Assembly (NCBI GenBank): GCA_963720945.1
Contig: CAVRHH010000032.1
Coordinates: 62,001 to 126,000, forward strand
Source of the DNA: Bog-532 sp963720945
GTDB lineage: Bacteria > Actinomycetota > Actinomycetes > Streptosporangiales > Streptosporangiaceae
DNA: 64,000 bases
Direction: 5' to 3'
Below, one piece after another: positions 26,979 to 36,278 of this stretch; within the stretch, counting starts at the first letter, position 1; each line of letters begins with the position of its first letter. The notes under the pieces were generated by a model, which saw nothing but the letters and a program-made list of their open reading frames with translations, was not told where the DNA came from and ran no database searches. The position numbers were made by a program, and so were the translations under genes.

Positions 26979-28555
26979 CACTTGCACTCCGCTACGCGGT
27001 ACGCTCCGACGTCGGTCTTCTCCGCGAGGGAAACGAAGACTCGGCGTACGCGAGCCCCCGCCTGCTCGCCGTCGCGGACGGCATGGGCGGCCACGCGGCC
27101 GGCGAGGTGGCAAGTGCCGTGGCCATCGCCTCGGTGGCCGCGCTCGACGGATCAACGACGCCCAACGGTGACCTGCTCGGCGCGCTGAAGGAAGCGGTCC
27201 ACTCGGCCAGCGACACGCTGCACCAGATGGCGTCCGCCGACCCCGCCGTGGAGGGCATGGGGACCACCCTGACGGCCATGCTGTGGGCGGGCCAGGGGTA
27301 CGCGCTGTGCCATATCGGCGACTCGCGCGGCTACATGCTGCGCGACGGCGAGCTGTACCAGATCACCCACGATCACTCTCTCGTGCAGTCGCTGGTCGAC
27401 GAGGGACGGCTCAGCCAGGAGGAGGCCGCCACCCATCCGCAGCGGTCGCTGATCCTGCGGGCGCTCGACGGGCGCGGGGAGGCGGAGCCGGACCTGTCCA
27501 TGCGCAAGGCCATGCCCGGTGACCGGTACCTGCTCTGCTCCGACGGCTTGTCCGACGTGGTCAGCGCGGAGACGCTGCACCACACGCTCAGCACGGTCCC
27601 GGATCTGGACGACGTGACCGTCCAGCTCATCGAGCTGGCGATCCGTGGCGGCGGCCCGGACAACATCACGGTCATCGTGGCCGATGTGGTCGACACCGGC
27701 ACGACCGCACTGGCCCCCACCACGGCCCCGGTCATGGCGGGGGCGGCTTCGCACGGGACAGCCGGGGACCTGAGCCTGCTCGAACGGGCGGACAGCCCGG
27801 CCGGGCGGGCGCAGATGCTCGCCCACACCGCGCCGCAGCCCGCCGTCATGCTCGATGAGCCGCGCACGGTACCAGGCGGGTGGGCCGGGACGGAGCCGGC
27901 CACCCGTCCGGGCGACCAGGACGGCTGGCCGCCGGCCGGTACCCAGCCGCAGCCGCGGAACGGTCACCGCGCGCAGCGGCAGCGGCGGTCATCGCGCTCC
28001 TCGCGCCGCCGCTGGCCGATCGTCACCATCGCGCTCGGGGTGCTGGCCGCGGTCATCATCGGCGGCGGTTACGGCGCCTGGTACTACACCCAGCACCAGT
28101 ACTACATCGGCACCGACAGCGGGCAGGTGACGATTTTCCGCGGGGTCAACCAGCGCGTCGCGGGGGTCAGCCTGTCCAGCGTGTACGCCCGGACCGGTAT
28201 CACCGAGCAGCAGGTCCCGCCGCAGGAACTGCAGATGATCCAGGGCACGATCACCGCGACCAGCCTGGATAACGCGCAGCAGATCGTCGGCCATCTGCGC
28301 GCCCAGGACTCGCAGTGCAAGCAGTCGTACACGGCGCGCAATTCCTGGATCAGGCAGCAGGCCGCCCTCGCGGCGCAGAGCAAGGCCAACCCGAAGGCGC
28401 CCAAGCCCATCTTGCCTCCCGAGCCGACGGTGCAATCGGACTGCCCGGCGGCGACCGCCCTGGGGGTCACGCCGGTGCCATCCAGCGCCGCCCCGTCACC
28501 CTCATCGTCAGCCAGCCACAGCGGCGCGAGCCCGTCGGCGCGGAGCAGCCGGTGA
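26975..28555 (+). CDS. pstP: PstP: PP2C-type Ser/Thr protein phosphatase
   Basis: 526 residues. PPM catalytic domain (1-~240): RSDVGLLREGNEDS, VADGMGGHAAGEVAS, HIGDSRGYMLRDGELYQIT, LCSDGLSDVVSAE and GGPDNITVIVADV, which supply the metal-binding Asp residues. A disordered linker, one membrane helix (IALGVLAAVIIGGGYGAWYY) near 350 and an extracellular domain with a Pro/Ser-rich tail follow. It dephosphorylates PknA, PknB and their substrates. GTGA overlap with rodA. Confidence 0.95.
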   Translation: MTLALRYAVRSDVGLLREGNEDSAYASPRLLAVADGMGGHAAGEVASAVAIASVAALDGSTTPNGDLLGALKEAVHSASDTLHQMASADPAVEGMGTTLTAMLWAGQGYALCHIGDSRGYMLRDGELYQITHDHSLVQSLVDEGRLSQEEAATHPQRSLILRALDGRGEAEPDLSMRKAMPGDRYLLCSDGLSDVVSAETLHHTLSTVPDLDDVTVQLIELAIRGGGPDNITVIVADVVDTGTTALAPTTAPVMAGAASHGTAGDLSLLERADSPAGRAQMLAHTAPQPAVMLDEPRTVPGGWAGTEPATRPGDQDGWPPAGTQPQPRNGHRAQRQRRSSRSSRRRWPIVTIALGVLAAVIIGGGYGAWYYTQHQYYIGTDSGQVTIFRGVNQRVAGVSLSSVYARTGITEQQVPPQELQMIQGTITATSLDNAQQIVGHLRAQDSQCKQSYTARNSWIRQQAALAAQSKANPKAPKPILPPEPTVQSDCPAATALGVTPVPSSAAPSPSSSASHSGASPSARSSR

Positions 28556-29994
28556 GCAGCGTCGCGACGTCGGAGAACGCGGCCCTCGGCGGGATGCCCG
28601 GCTCCCCGGTGCCCACGACCCGGGGCCGGCGGCGCACCGAAGTGGCGATGCTCGTCTTCGCGGTGGCGCTGGTCGCCTTCGCCTACGCCAACGTCGGCCT
28701 GAGCCTGAAGGGCTCGCTGCCGTCCGGCATGGCCGAGTACATGATCGCGTTCGTCGTGCTGCTGGCCGGCGCGCACCTGGCGGTCCGGTGGCTCGCACCG
28801 TGGGCCGATCCGCTGCTGCTGCCGCTCGCCGCCACCCTGAACGGCCTGGGCATCGTGATGACGTACCGGCTCCAGGAGGTCGGCCGGAACGGCAATCCCG
28901 GCACCATGTCGGTGCCGCTGAGCTCGTCGGCCACCCTGATCCAGGTCGTCTACACGGCGATTGGGATCGGCTGCTTCGTGGCCGTGCTCGCGCTCGTCCG
29001 TGAGCCGCGCGTGCTGCAGCGCTACACCTACACCTTCGGCATCATCGGCATCATCCTGCTGGCCCTGCCGGCGCTGCTCCCGGCCGGCATCAGCGAGGTG
29101 CAGGGCGCCAAGATCCAGATCAGCCTGGGCGGCTTCACCCTGCAGCCGGAGGAGTTCGCCAAGCTGGCCCTGGCCGTGTCGTTCGCCGGCTATCTCGTGG
29201 CCAAGCGCGACGTGCTCTCGCTGGCCGGCCGCCGCCTGGTGGGTATCGACCTGCCGCGGGCCCGCGACCTCGGGCCGGTGCTGCTCGTCTGGGCGGCCAG
29301 CCTGCTGCTGCTGGTCTTCGAGAGCGACATCGGCACCTCGGCCCTGTTCATGGGGCTGTTCGTCGCGATGCTCTACATCGCGACCCAGCGGACCTCGTGG
29401 CTGCTGATCGGTTTCCTGCTGTTCGTCGCGGGCGCCTACTCGGCCAGCAAGCTGTTCGCGCACGTGGGTGAACGGTTCCAGATCTGGCTGCACCCGTTCG
29501 CCGGCAACAACCCGTTCGGCAACTCCTTCCAGCTTGTCCAGGGACTTTACGGGATGGGATCGGGAGGAATCCTCGGGAAGGGCCTGGGCGCCGGCCAGCC
29601 GTACCTGACGCCGCTCGTGCAGAGCGACTTCGTGGTCACCGCGTTCGGCGAGGAACTGGGCATGACCGGCCTGATGGCGATCCTGCTGCTGTACGGCCTG
29701 ATCGTGCAGCGCGGGCTGGCCACCTCGCTCGCCGTCAAGGACCCGTTCTCCAAGATCCTGGCCGGCGGCCTCGCGTTCATGCTGGCCCTGCAGATCTTCG
29801 TCATCGTGGGCGGGGTGACGCGGCTGATCCCGCTGACCGGTATCACCACCCCGTTCCTGTCCCAGGGCGGTTCCTCGCTGGTCGCCAGCTGGATCCTCAT
29901 CGCGCTGCTGATGCGGCTCAGTGACACCGCCCGGCGGCCACCGCCGCAGCCGATACAGGATGAGGGCATGACCCAGGTGGTGAACCTCTCGTGA
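28552..29994 (+). CDS. rodA: RodA/FtsW-type SEDS peptidoglycan polymerase
   Basis: 480 residues from GTG 28552 overlapping the pstP stop. About ten to twelve membrane helices. SEDS hallmarks: LQPEEFAKLALAVSFAGYL, the catalytic-loop region ESDIGTSALFMGLF, NNPFGNSFQLVQGLYGMGSGG, FGEELGMTGL and TPFLSQGGSSLVASW. As a lipid II glycosyltransferase it works with the class B PBP encoded next door; in the mycobacterial operon this gene is rodA and drives polar elongation. The SEDS-PBP overlap GTGA at 29991 supports coupled translation. Confidence 0.93.
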   Translation: MSSVATSENAALGGMPGSPVPTTRGRRRTEVAMLVFAVALVAFAYANVGLSLKGSLPSGMAEYMIAFVVLLAGAHLAVRWLAPWADPLLLPLAATLNGLGIVMTYRLQEVGRNGNPGTMSVPLSSSATLIQVVYTAIGIGCFVAVLALVREPRVLQRYTYTFGIIGIILLALPALLPAGISEVQGAKIQISLGGFTLQPEEFAKLALAVSFAGYLVAKRDVLSLAGRRLVGIDLPRARDLGPVLLVWAASLLLLVFESDIGTSALFMGLFVAMLYIATQRTSWLLIGFLLFVAGAYSASKLFAHVGERFQIWLHPFAGNNPFGNSFQLVQGLYGMGSGGILGKGLGAGQPYLTPLVQSDFVVTAFGEELGMTGLMAILLLYGLIVQRGLATSLAVKDPFSKILAGGLAFMLALQIFVIVGGVTRLIPLTGITTPFLSQGGSSLVASWILIALLMRLSDTARRPPPQPIQDEGMTQVVNLS

Positions 29995-31460
29995 ACCGCG
30001 CGCTGCGCCGGATTTCGATCGCCGTCCTGGTCATGTTCGTCCTGCTGCTCGCGAACGTGAATTACCTGCAGGCGTTCGAAGCGGGCAGCCTGACCAGCAA
30101 GCCGGGGAACGCGCGGGCCTTCGCCGCCCAGTTCCAGTACCAGCGCGGAGAGATCACCACCGCGGACGGCAAGGTCATCGCCCAGTCGAAGAACGTCGGC
30201 GGCGTGTACAAATACCAGCGGCAATACCCGCTGGGCCCGGAGTACGCTCCCGCGACCGGCTATGACGCGCTCTACGGCGCCTCCGGCATCGAGCAGGCGG
30301 AGAACTCCTTCCTGACCGGGAACTCCTCCAAGCTGGCCGTCCGCAACGTGATCGACATGATCACGAACAAGCCCCGGAAGGGCGCCACCGTCCAGCTCAC
30401 CCTGGACTCCAACGCGCAGAACGCGGCGTGGACCGCCCTGCAGGCCAGCGGCAAGGCGGGAGCCGTGGTGGCGCTGAACCCGCAGACCGGCGCGATCCTC
30501 GCGATGGCCTCCTACCCCTCCTACGACCCGAACCAGCTCGCGGTGCTGGACGGCAACACGCTCAACGCCAACGACAAGAAGCTGCTGACCGACCCGGCCC
30601 AGCCGCTGCTGAACCGGGCGACGAGCGCGACCTACCCGCCGGGTTCCACCTTCAAGATCGTCACCAGCTCGGCGGCGTTCTCGCAGGGCAACGACAACCC
30701 GAACACCGTGGTGGACGCGCCGGTCAGCCTTCAGCTGCCGCAGAGCACGGCCCACCTGATCAATAACGACGGTGAGGTCTGCGGTACCCTCGGCGGCGGC
30801 AAGGCCACGATCATTACCGCCTTCACCGAGTCCTGCAACACCGCCTTTGCCAACATCGGCATGCAGCTCGGCTCGGCCACGCTGAAGAGCATGGCGGAGA
30901 AGTACGGGATGAACGACCCGAACCTCAAGCTCCCGACGCCGGTCGCGGCGAGCAACTTCCCGCTGGAGCCGGACAAGGCCACCACCGCGCTGTCCGCGAT
31001 CGGCCAGAAAGACGACACGGTGACGCCGCTCCAGGAGGCCATGTTCTCCGCGGCCATCGCTAACAACGGCACGCTGATGAAGCCGTATCTGGTTCAGCAG
31101 GTCCAGGCGGCTGACCTGAGCATCGTCGACTCGGCGGCACCCACGGCGCTGAGCCAGCCGGTGAGCACGGCCGTGGCCGGCCAGATCAGGCAGATGATGC
31201 TCAGCGTGGTCAACTCCCCGGACGGCACCGCGGCCGCGTTCAAGAACGCGATCCCCGGGGTGCAGATCGCCGGCAAGACAGGAACGGCCCAGAACGGCGT
31301 CAACAACAGCGGCCTCAACGACGCGGTCTTCACTTGTTTCGCATCCAACGGCAACCGTTCCATGGCCGTCGGCGTCATCATTCAGGGCGGCGGTTACGGC
31401 GCCGCGGCGGCCGCTCCGATCGCCGTCGATGTCCTCAAGGCATACCTGGAGAACGGGTGA
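29991..31460 (+). CDS. pbpA: PbpA: class B penicillin-binding protein
   Basis: 489 residues. One N-terminal membrane anchor (ISIAVLVMFVLLLANVNYL), then a dimerisation domain and transpeptidase. Active-site motifs: STFK at 219-222 (nucleophile Ser219), SCN at 281-283 and KTG at 429-431. It cross-links septal or lateral peptidoglycan together with the upstream SEDS protein. Mycobacterial PbpA is phosphorylated by PknB and needed for division. Stop overlaps the next kinase start (GTGA). Confidence 0.95.
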   Translation: MNRALRRISIAVLVMFVLLLANVNYLQAFEAGSLTSKPGNARAFAAQFQYQRGEITTADGKVIAQSKNVGGVYKYQRQYPLGPEYAPATGYDALYGASGIEQAENSFLTGNSSKLAVRNVIDMITNKPRKGATVQLTLDSNAQNAAWTALQASGKAGAVVALNPQTGAILAMASYPSYDPNQLAVLDGNTLNANDKKLLTDPAQPLLNRATSATYPPGSTFKIVTSSAAFSQGNDNPNTVVDAPVSLQLPQSTAHLINNDGEVCGTLGGGKATIITAFTESCNTAFANIGMQLGSATLKSMAEKYGMNDPNLKLPTPVAASNFPLEPDKATTALSAIGQKDDTVTPLQEAMFSAAIANNGTLMKPYLVQQVQAADLSIVDSAAPTALSQPVSTAVAGQIRQMMLSVVNSPDGTAAAFKNAIPGVQIAGKTGTAQNGVNNSGLNDAVFTCFASNGNRSMAVGVIIQGGGYGAAAAAPIAVDVLKAYLENG

Positions 31461-32998
31461 ACGATCACCTGCTGGGCGGACGCTACCGGCTGAGCGGCCG
31501 GATAGCGGTTGGCGGCATGGGCGAAGTGTGGCGCGGCACCGACGAGTTGCTCGACCGGCCCGTCGCCGTGAAGCTGCTCTCGGCGGCGCACGCCGCCGAT
31601 GAGGCGTTCCGCGCACGATTCCGTGCGGAGGCGCGCTATGCGGCATCGCTTTCTCATCCGAACATCGCCCAGGTATTCGACTACGGTGAGACATCCGGCG
31701 ATGAAGAGGCACCCGCCGACCTGCCGTCCGGCGGCGCGTACCTCGTCATGGAGCTGGTGGTCGGCGAGCCTCTGTCGGCGATAATCGCCCGGCAGGTGCG
31801 GCTGCCGGCGGCCGACACCCTGCGCATCATCAGCCAGGCAGCCGACGCGCTGTCCGCGGCGCACGAGGCGGGCATCGTGCACCGCGACATCAAGCCGGGC
31901 AACCTCCTCGTCACCACCGACGGTATGACGAAGATCACTGACTTCGGGATCGCCCGCGCGATGTGGGCCGCGCAGGCGTCCCACCTGACCCAGACCGGGA
32001 TGGTCATGGGCACGGCCAGCTACGTCTCGCCCGAGCAGGCCACCGGCGGCACCATCACGTCCTCCTCGGACATCTATTCGCTCGGCGTCGTGGCGTACGA
32101 ATGCCTCACCGGCACCCCGCCGTTCACCGCAGAAACTCCGGTCGCGATCGCGGTGGCGCATATGCACCGCCCCGTGCCGCCGCTGCCGGACGACGTGCCC
32201 CCTGCGGTGGCGGAACTGGTTATCGGCATGCTGGGCAAGCAGCCGGAAGAGCGGCCGCAGAGTGCGCGCTGGGTCGCTGACCGGGCCCGTCAGCTGCGCA
32301 GCGAGCTGACGACGTCGCCGGACCTGGCCGTCGATGTGGTGGCGGGGGCTGCCGCCCTGGACGAGATGGATGAGGGGGGGTCCCCGGCAGCCCTGACCGA
32401 TCCGGCTCCCGGTGCCTCGGTGACCAGGGCCGATCTGGGCGTCGCGGCCGCCGCGGGCGCACGACTGGCCGGCGGCCCGCCCGGCATCGGCACCGGCCCT
32501 GGGCCCAGGCCCGGGACGGGTGACCGGAGAAACCGGCGGCGCTCCGCTTTCCTCGCGGCGGCGGTGAGCGTGGCGATCGCGGCGGTCGGCGGCACGGTCG
32601 CCGCTTTTATGCTTTCCGGTCACCCGATGAACACGACCAGCGAGAACTCGCCGGTCAGCCCGGCTGCGACGTCCCCGGCCGGCTCGGCCAGCCGGGCCGC
32701 ATCCGCGACCGTGAGCCCCTCACAGATACAGGTTCCGGCCGGCATCGTGGCTACTGCGCCTAGTCTGGTAGCAGGAACGGGTGGCGGCAACGGAACGGGC
32801 CTGCCCTCCGTTAAACCAACGAAGAAGCCGGCACCGGTGAAAACCACGCCGGTCCAGCAACCAACGACGACAGCACCGACAACGGCACCGCCAACGACGG
32901 CACCGCCGACAACGGCACCGCCGACGGTACGGCCGACAAAGGTACGGCCGACACCGACTACGACGGCAAGCGGCACGAACTCGTTGGCGACGAAGTGA
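31457..32998 (+). CDS. PknA-like Ser/Thr protein kinase
   Basis: 513 residues from GTG 31457. Hanks kinase domain ~1-280: GRIAVGGMGEVWRG, VAVKLL (Lys39), HRDIKPGNLL, DFGIARAM, and GTASYVSPEQATGG in the activation segment. A linker, one membrane helix (LAAAVSVAIAAVGGTVAAFM) and an external Ser/Thr/Pro-rich tail with TTAPP repeats follow. No PASTA repeats, as in PknA. Position between pbpA and pknB matches pknA in mycobacteria, where it controls cell shape and division; orthology by position is strong but not proven here. Confidence 0.9.
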   Translation: MNDHLLGGRYRLSGRIAVGGMGEVWRGTDELLDRPVAVKLLSAAHAADEAFRARFRAEARYAASLSHPNIAQVFDYGETSGDEEAPADLPSGGAYLVMELVVGEPLSAIIARQVRLPAADTLRIISQAADALSAAHEAGIVHRDIKPGNLLVTTDGMTKITDFGIARAMWAAQASHLTQTGMVMGTASYVSPEQATGGTITSSSDIYSLGVVAYECLTGTPPFTAETPVAIAVAHMHRPVPPLPDDVPPAVAELVIGMLGKQPEERPQSARWVADRARQLRSELTTSPDLAVDVVAGAAALDEMDEGGSPAALTDPAPGASVTRADLGVAAAAGARLAGGPPGIGTGPGPRPGTGDRRNRRRSAFLAAAVSVAIAAVGGTVAAFMLSGHPMNTTSENSPVSPAATSPAGSASRAASATVSPSQIQVPAGIVATAPSLVAGTGGGNGTGLPSVKPTKKPAPVKTTPVQQPTTTAPTTAPPTTAPPTTAPPTVRPTKVRPTPTTTASGTNSLATK

Positions 32999-33058
32999 AC
33001 CAGCCCCAACGGGGGCCAGTGATGCAACTACGCGGGATGGTTTGGCACAGTGCGAGAT

Positions 33059-34849
33059 ATGACACAGCCACGGCTGCTCGGTGAGCGCTACCAACTCAAC
33101 GTCGTCGTCGGGCGTGGCGGCATGGCCGAGGTGTACCGCGCCCACGACATCCGGCTCGACCGCACCGTCGCCATCAAGACCCTCCGCACCGACCTAGCCC
33201 GCGATCCCACGTTCCAGGCCCGTTTCCGCCGTGAGGCGCAGTCGGCGGCATCCCTGAACCACCCGTCCATCGTCGCCGTGTACGACACCGGCGAGGACAT
33301 GGCGACCGGCCTCCCGGTGCCCTACATCGTCATGGAGTACGTGGACGGCCGGACCGTCCGCGACCTGCTGCAGGCCGATCACCGGCTGCTGCCCGAGCGC
33401 GCGCTGGAGATCATCGACGGCGTGCTCGGCGCGCTGGATTACAGCCACCAGTCCGGCATCGTGCACCGCGACATCAAGCCCGGCAACGTCATGGTGACCC
33501 GCAACGGCGACATCAAGGTCATGGACTTCGGCATCGCCCGGTCGATGAGCGACAACCAGGCCACGATGACCCAGACCGCGCAGGTCATCGGCACTGCGCA
33601 GTATCTTTCGCCGGAGCAGGCGCGCGGTGAGCGGGTCGATGCCCGCAGTGACCTGTACTCCACCGGCTGCCTGATGTACGAGCTGCTCACCGGGCGGCCG
33701 CCGTTCACCGGCGACTCCCCGGTTGCCATCGCCTACCAGCACGTCCGGGAGAACCCGGTGCCGCCGTCGGTGGTGGACCCGGAGATCCCCGCGTGGGCGG
33801 ACGCCATCGTCCTGAAGGCGATGGCCAAGGACCCGGCCGACCGGTACCAGAGCGCGGCCGAGATGCGGATGGACATCCAGCGGGCCATGAACGGCATGGC
33901 CGTGGCCGCCCCCACCCGGCTGGACAACTACGGGACGCAGCAGATGGGCGGCGCCACCATGATGGCCAGCCCGACCACGGCCGTCCCGCCCTACAACTAC
34001 GGCCAGGACGAGACCGACGGAGGGCCACCGCGCCGCAATCACCGGGCGCTGCTGTGGATCCTGGGCCTGCTCGTCGTCCTCGGCGCAGTGGGCGCACTCG
34101 CGTACATGATGTTCGGCGGCAACGGGAAGACGTACGCGGTACCGCTGGTGCAGGGTCTGCCCGTGGCGAAGGCACAGCAGGAGATCGCCGCCGCGCACCT
34201 GCGGTCCACCGTGCGCGACCAGCCCAGCAGCAGTGTGGCCCAGAATGACGTGATCAGCACGAACCCGGCCCAGGGGAACAACGTCAAGGCCAACACCCTG
34301 GTCACGCTGTTCGTCTCCAGCGGCCCGCAGGCCGTGTCTTTGCCCAACGTGGTCGGCCAGCAGGTGAGCACGGCTGCGACCACGCTGAGCAACCTCGGGC
34401 TGAACGTGAAGCAGGTGGCGGACACGACGTCGACCGCACCAAAGAACCAGGTCACGAGGGAAGTGCCGGGTGGTCCGGCCAGCGTGCCCCCGGGCAGCAC
34501 GGTCACCCTCTACTTCTCCGGCGGCGGGGTGACGGTACCCAGCGTGATCGGTGACACGCAGGCAACAGCGACGACGGTTCTGCAGGGTTACGGCTTCACC
34601 GTCGTGCCCAAGACGCTGGCTGGCCCGGCGAACTCCACCCCGGGCGACGTCTTCCAGCAGAACCCCGGGGGCCAGACTTCGACTGCTCAGGGCTCCACGG
34701 TGACGATCTACATCGCGGCCCAGAGCGCCAGCCCGACGGCCAGCCCGACCCCGAGCGCCACGCCCACGACCACCAGCCCGACGCCCACGCCGTCGGCCGG
34801 CGGCGGACCGACCGGTAAACGGGAACGGGAACGGCGGTGGCGGCGGTAA
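33059..34849 (+). CDS. pknB: PknB: PASTA-domain Ser/Thr protein kinase
   Basis: 596 residues from ATG 33059 (MTQPRLLGERYQL, the family start; GTG 33050 is 9 bp upstream). Kinase domain: VGRGGMAEVYRAHD, Lys40, HRDIKPGN at 136-143, DFG 156-158 and an activation loop with MTQTAQVIGTAQYLSPEQ. One membrane helix near 330 and three PASTA repeats (VPLVQGLPVAKAQQEI, LPNVVGQQVSTAATTL, VPSVIGDTQATATTVL) that sense muropeptides or lipid II. The tail is Ser/Thr/Pro-rich. The last 14 residues (KRERERRWRR) look frameshifted: removing one A from AAA at 34817-34819 gives a Gly/Asn-rich end finishing at 34868. Confidence 0.95.
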   Translation: MTQPRLLGERYQLNVVVGRGGMAEVYRAHDIRLDRTVAIKTLRTDLARDPTFQARFRREAQSAASLNHPSIVAVYDTGEDMATGLPVPYIVMEYVDGRTVRDLLQADHRLLPERALEIIDGVLGALDYSHQSGIVHRDIKPGNVMVTRNGDIKVMDFGIARSMSDNQATMTQTAQVIGTAQYLSPEQARGERVDARSDLYSTGCLMYELLTGRPPFTGDSPVAIAYQHVRENPVPPSVVDPEIPAWADAIVLKAMAKDPADRYQSAAEMRMDIQRAMNGMAVAAPTRLDNYGTQQMGGATMMASPTTAVPPYNYGQDETDGGPPRRNHRALLWILGLLVVLGAVGALAYMMFGGNGKTYAVPLVQGLPVAKAQQEIAAAHLRSTVRDQPSSSVAQNDVISTNPAQGNNVKANTLVTLFVSSGPQAVSLPNVVGQQVSTAATTLSNLGLNVKQVADTTSTAPKNQVTREVPGGPASVPPGSTVTLYFSGGGVTVPSVIGDTQATATTVLQGYGFTVVPKTLAGPANSTPGDVFQQNPGGQTSTAQGSTVTIYIAAQSASPTASPTPSATPTTTSPTPTPSAGGGPTGKRERERRWRR

Positions 34850-34923
34850 CGGCGGTGGCGGTAACTGAGCGCGGTACGGATCTCGGCGGTGGCTGGCCTG
34901 CGGGCTGGCCACCGCTTCCGTGT

Positions 34924-35082
34924 TCAGCCGTTGATCGCGCTGCCGTCCACCGGAACGTGCAGCTGAAGCCAGGGGAAGACCCCGAACCACAGCGCGGCGG
35001 CGACCGCCACGGCGATCGCCGCCGCCCACGCGCTCTTGCCGCCCGTGCCGCCGGGCAGCCGCTGCCAGAGCCATCCGTACAT
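34924..35082 (-). CDS. Conserved 52-residue membrane microprotein next to sortase
   Basis: ATG 35082 to TGA 34924: starts MYGWLWQRLPGGTGGKSAWA, then one hydrophobic helix (AAAIAVAVAAALWFGVFPWL) and a short polar tail. Short proteins of this form (MY-W-W--LPG---K, helix, LWF-VFPW) occur beside class E sortase genes in many streptomycetes. It lies 12 bp after the sortase stop and is probably co-transcribed. Function unknown; a sortase-associated role is only implied by linkage. Confidence 0.7.
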   Translation of the reverse strand: MYGWLWQRLPGGTGGKSAWAAAIAVAVAAALWFGVFPWLQLHVPVDGSAING

Positions 35083-35094
35083 GATGCTCCCTCC

Positions 35095-35763
35095 TCAACC
35101 GGCCGCCGGGACGGCGGAGGCCGATGACCGGCCCGCCGCCGAGACGAGGACGCCCGTCACGATGATGCGGTGCGTACCGGTCCAGGCCGGGTTGCACGTG
35201 ATCAGCGTGATCATCCGCTGCGCCGGCCGCTGCCCGGGGTGGCCGGGAACCGGGTCGAGGACGGCGGTGTCCGCGGGCAGGACCGTCCGCTGACCGGTCA
35301 CCTTGTAGGTGTAAGTGTTGACCTTCGTGTCGATGTATACGAGATCGCCGTCCCGCAGGGACGGCAGGCTCCAGAACGGATTCCCCGCGGTGACGCGATG
35401 CCCGGCCACGGCGAAGTTCCCCAGCTGCCCGGGTAGCTGGGTACCCGGGACGTGGCCGGGGCTCACGTTCAGCTGGGCCAGGGCCGTGCCCTGGACAATG
35501 GTGAAGCGCCAGTGCGCGCCGAAAGCCGGAATCCGGATGAACGCGAACGGCTGGCCGGTCACCAGGTGGGTCAGATCCGGCCGGGCCGCGTCGCGCCCCG
35601 CGGACGTACCCGCCGACCATTCGTTGTTCAGTTCGCTGCTGAGGTGATGCTGGGCGTCGCTGGCCCGTAGCGCGGTGCCCCAGACCAGGTACGCGACGAA
35701 GAGGAGCACCAGGGCCCCGATGGTGACGAGAAGCTCGCCGAAGCCGCGGATGACAGTTCGCAC
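35095..35763 (-). CDS. Class E sortase
   Basis: 222 residues. N-terminal signal anchor (LLVTIGALVLLFVAYLVW). Sortase beta-barrel with the catalytic His in FAVAGHRVTAGNPFW, the Cys in LITCNP (TLxTC-type motif) and a downstream Arg in GTHRIIVTG. Class E sortases join LAxTG-tagged surface proteins to peptidoglycan and support aerial growth in Streptomyces. The gene is next to the cell-wall kinase cluster and convergent to pknB. Confidence 0.93.
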   Translation of the reverse strand: MRTVIRGFGELLVTIGALVLLFVAYLVWGTALRASDAQHHLSSELNNEWSAGTSAGRDAARPDLTHLVTGQPFAFIRIPAFGAHWRFTIVQGTALAQLNVSPGHVPGTQLPGQLGNFAVAGHRVTAGNPFWSLPSLRDGDLVYIDTKVNTYTYKVTGQRTVLPADTAVLDPVPGHPGQRPAQRMITLITCNPAWTGTHRIIVTGVLVSAAGRSSASAVPAAG

Positions 35764-35988
35764 TGTTTGCCCAAATCAGATAGGTGATTACCGAACGTCG
35801 TTGAATAATAGCGGCTAGTGATGATATCGGGGTCCGGAATCCCAGGGACCACGCACGGGCCGGCGCGGGCGCACTCCCCGGGCCGGCGCGGCAGGCGTCT
35901 GCGCCAGAGGCCATAACCAACTACGATTACGCCAGCAACCCGAGCCCGGCGCCGGTGCGCACACACCCGCCCAGACCAGGAGATGACG

Positions 35989-36237
35989 GTGCCGAAGTCC
36001 CGCGTCCGCAAGAAGGCGGTGTACACCCCGCCGCCGAGGTCGGTGAGGTCCAGGGTCAGCCCCGCGTGGCTGGCTCCCACCATGGTGGCGTGCCTGGTGA
36101 TCGGGCTGGCGTGGATCGCCCTGTTCTACATCACCAACGGCACGCTGGCTGGGATGTCCGCGCTGGGCGACTGGAACATGGTGATCGGCTTCGCCCTGAT
36201 CATCGGCGGCGTGGTGCTAGCGACCCGGTGGCGGTAG
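35989..36237 (+). CDS. crgA: CrgA cell division inhibitor
   Basis: 82 residues from GTG 35989, chosen because AGGAG (35978-35982) lies 6 bp upstream; ATG 35983 directly follows AGGAG and is too close. The product VPKSRVRKKAVYTPPPRS has the conserved basic, Pro-rich N-terminus of CrgA, then two membrane helices. CrgA coordinates FtsZ/FtsI and holds back septation during growth in Streptomyces; in mycobacteria it links FtsZ to PbpA. Location next to the pknB/pbpA operon is the standard one. Confidence 0.95.
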   Translation: MPKSRVRKKAVYTPPPRSVRSRVSPAWLAPTMVACLVIGLAWIALFYITNGTLAGMSALGDWNMVIGFALIIGGVVLATRWR

Positions 36238-36278
36238 GCGCACCAGCGTGACCGGCCGGGCGCCTACCGCCGCGCGGG

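Noticed and set aside
29547..31712. A 721-codon minus-strand open frame over rodA and pbpA
   Set aside because: Antisense shadow; rodA and pbpA motifs are unambiguous.
33194..35920. A 908-codon minus-strand open frame over pknB
   Set aside because: Antisense to pknB and in a different frame from the sortase; no recognisable domain.
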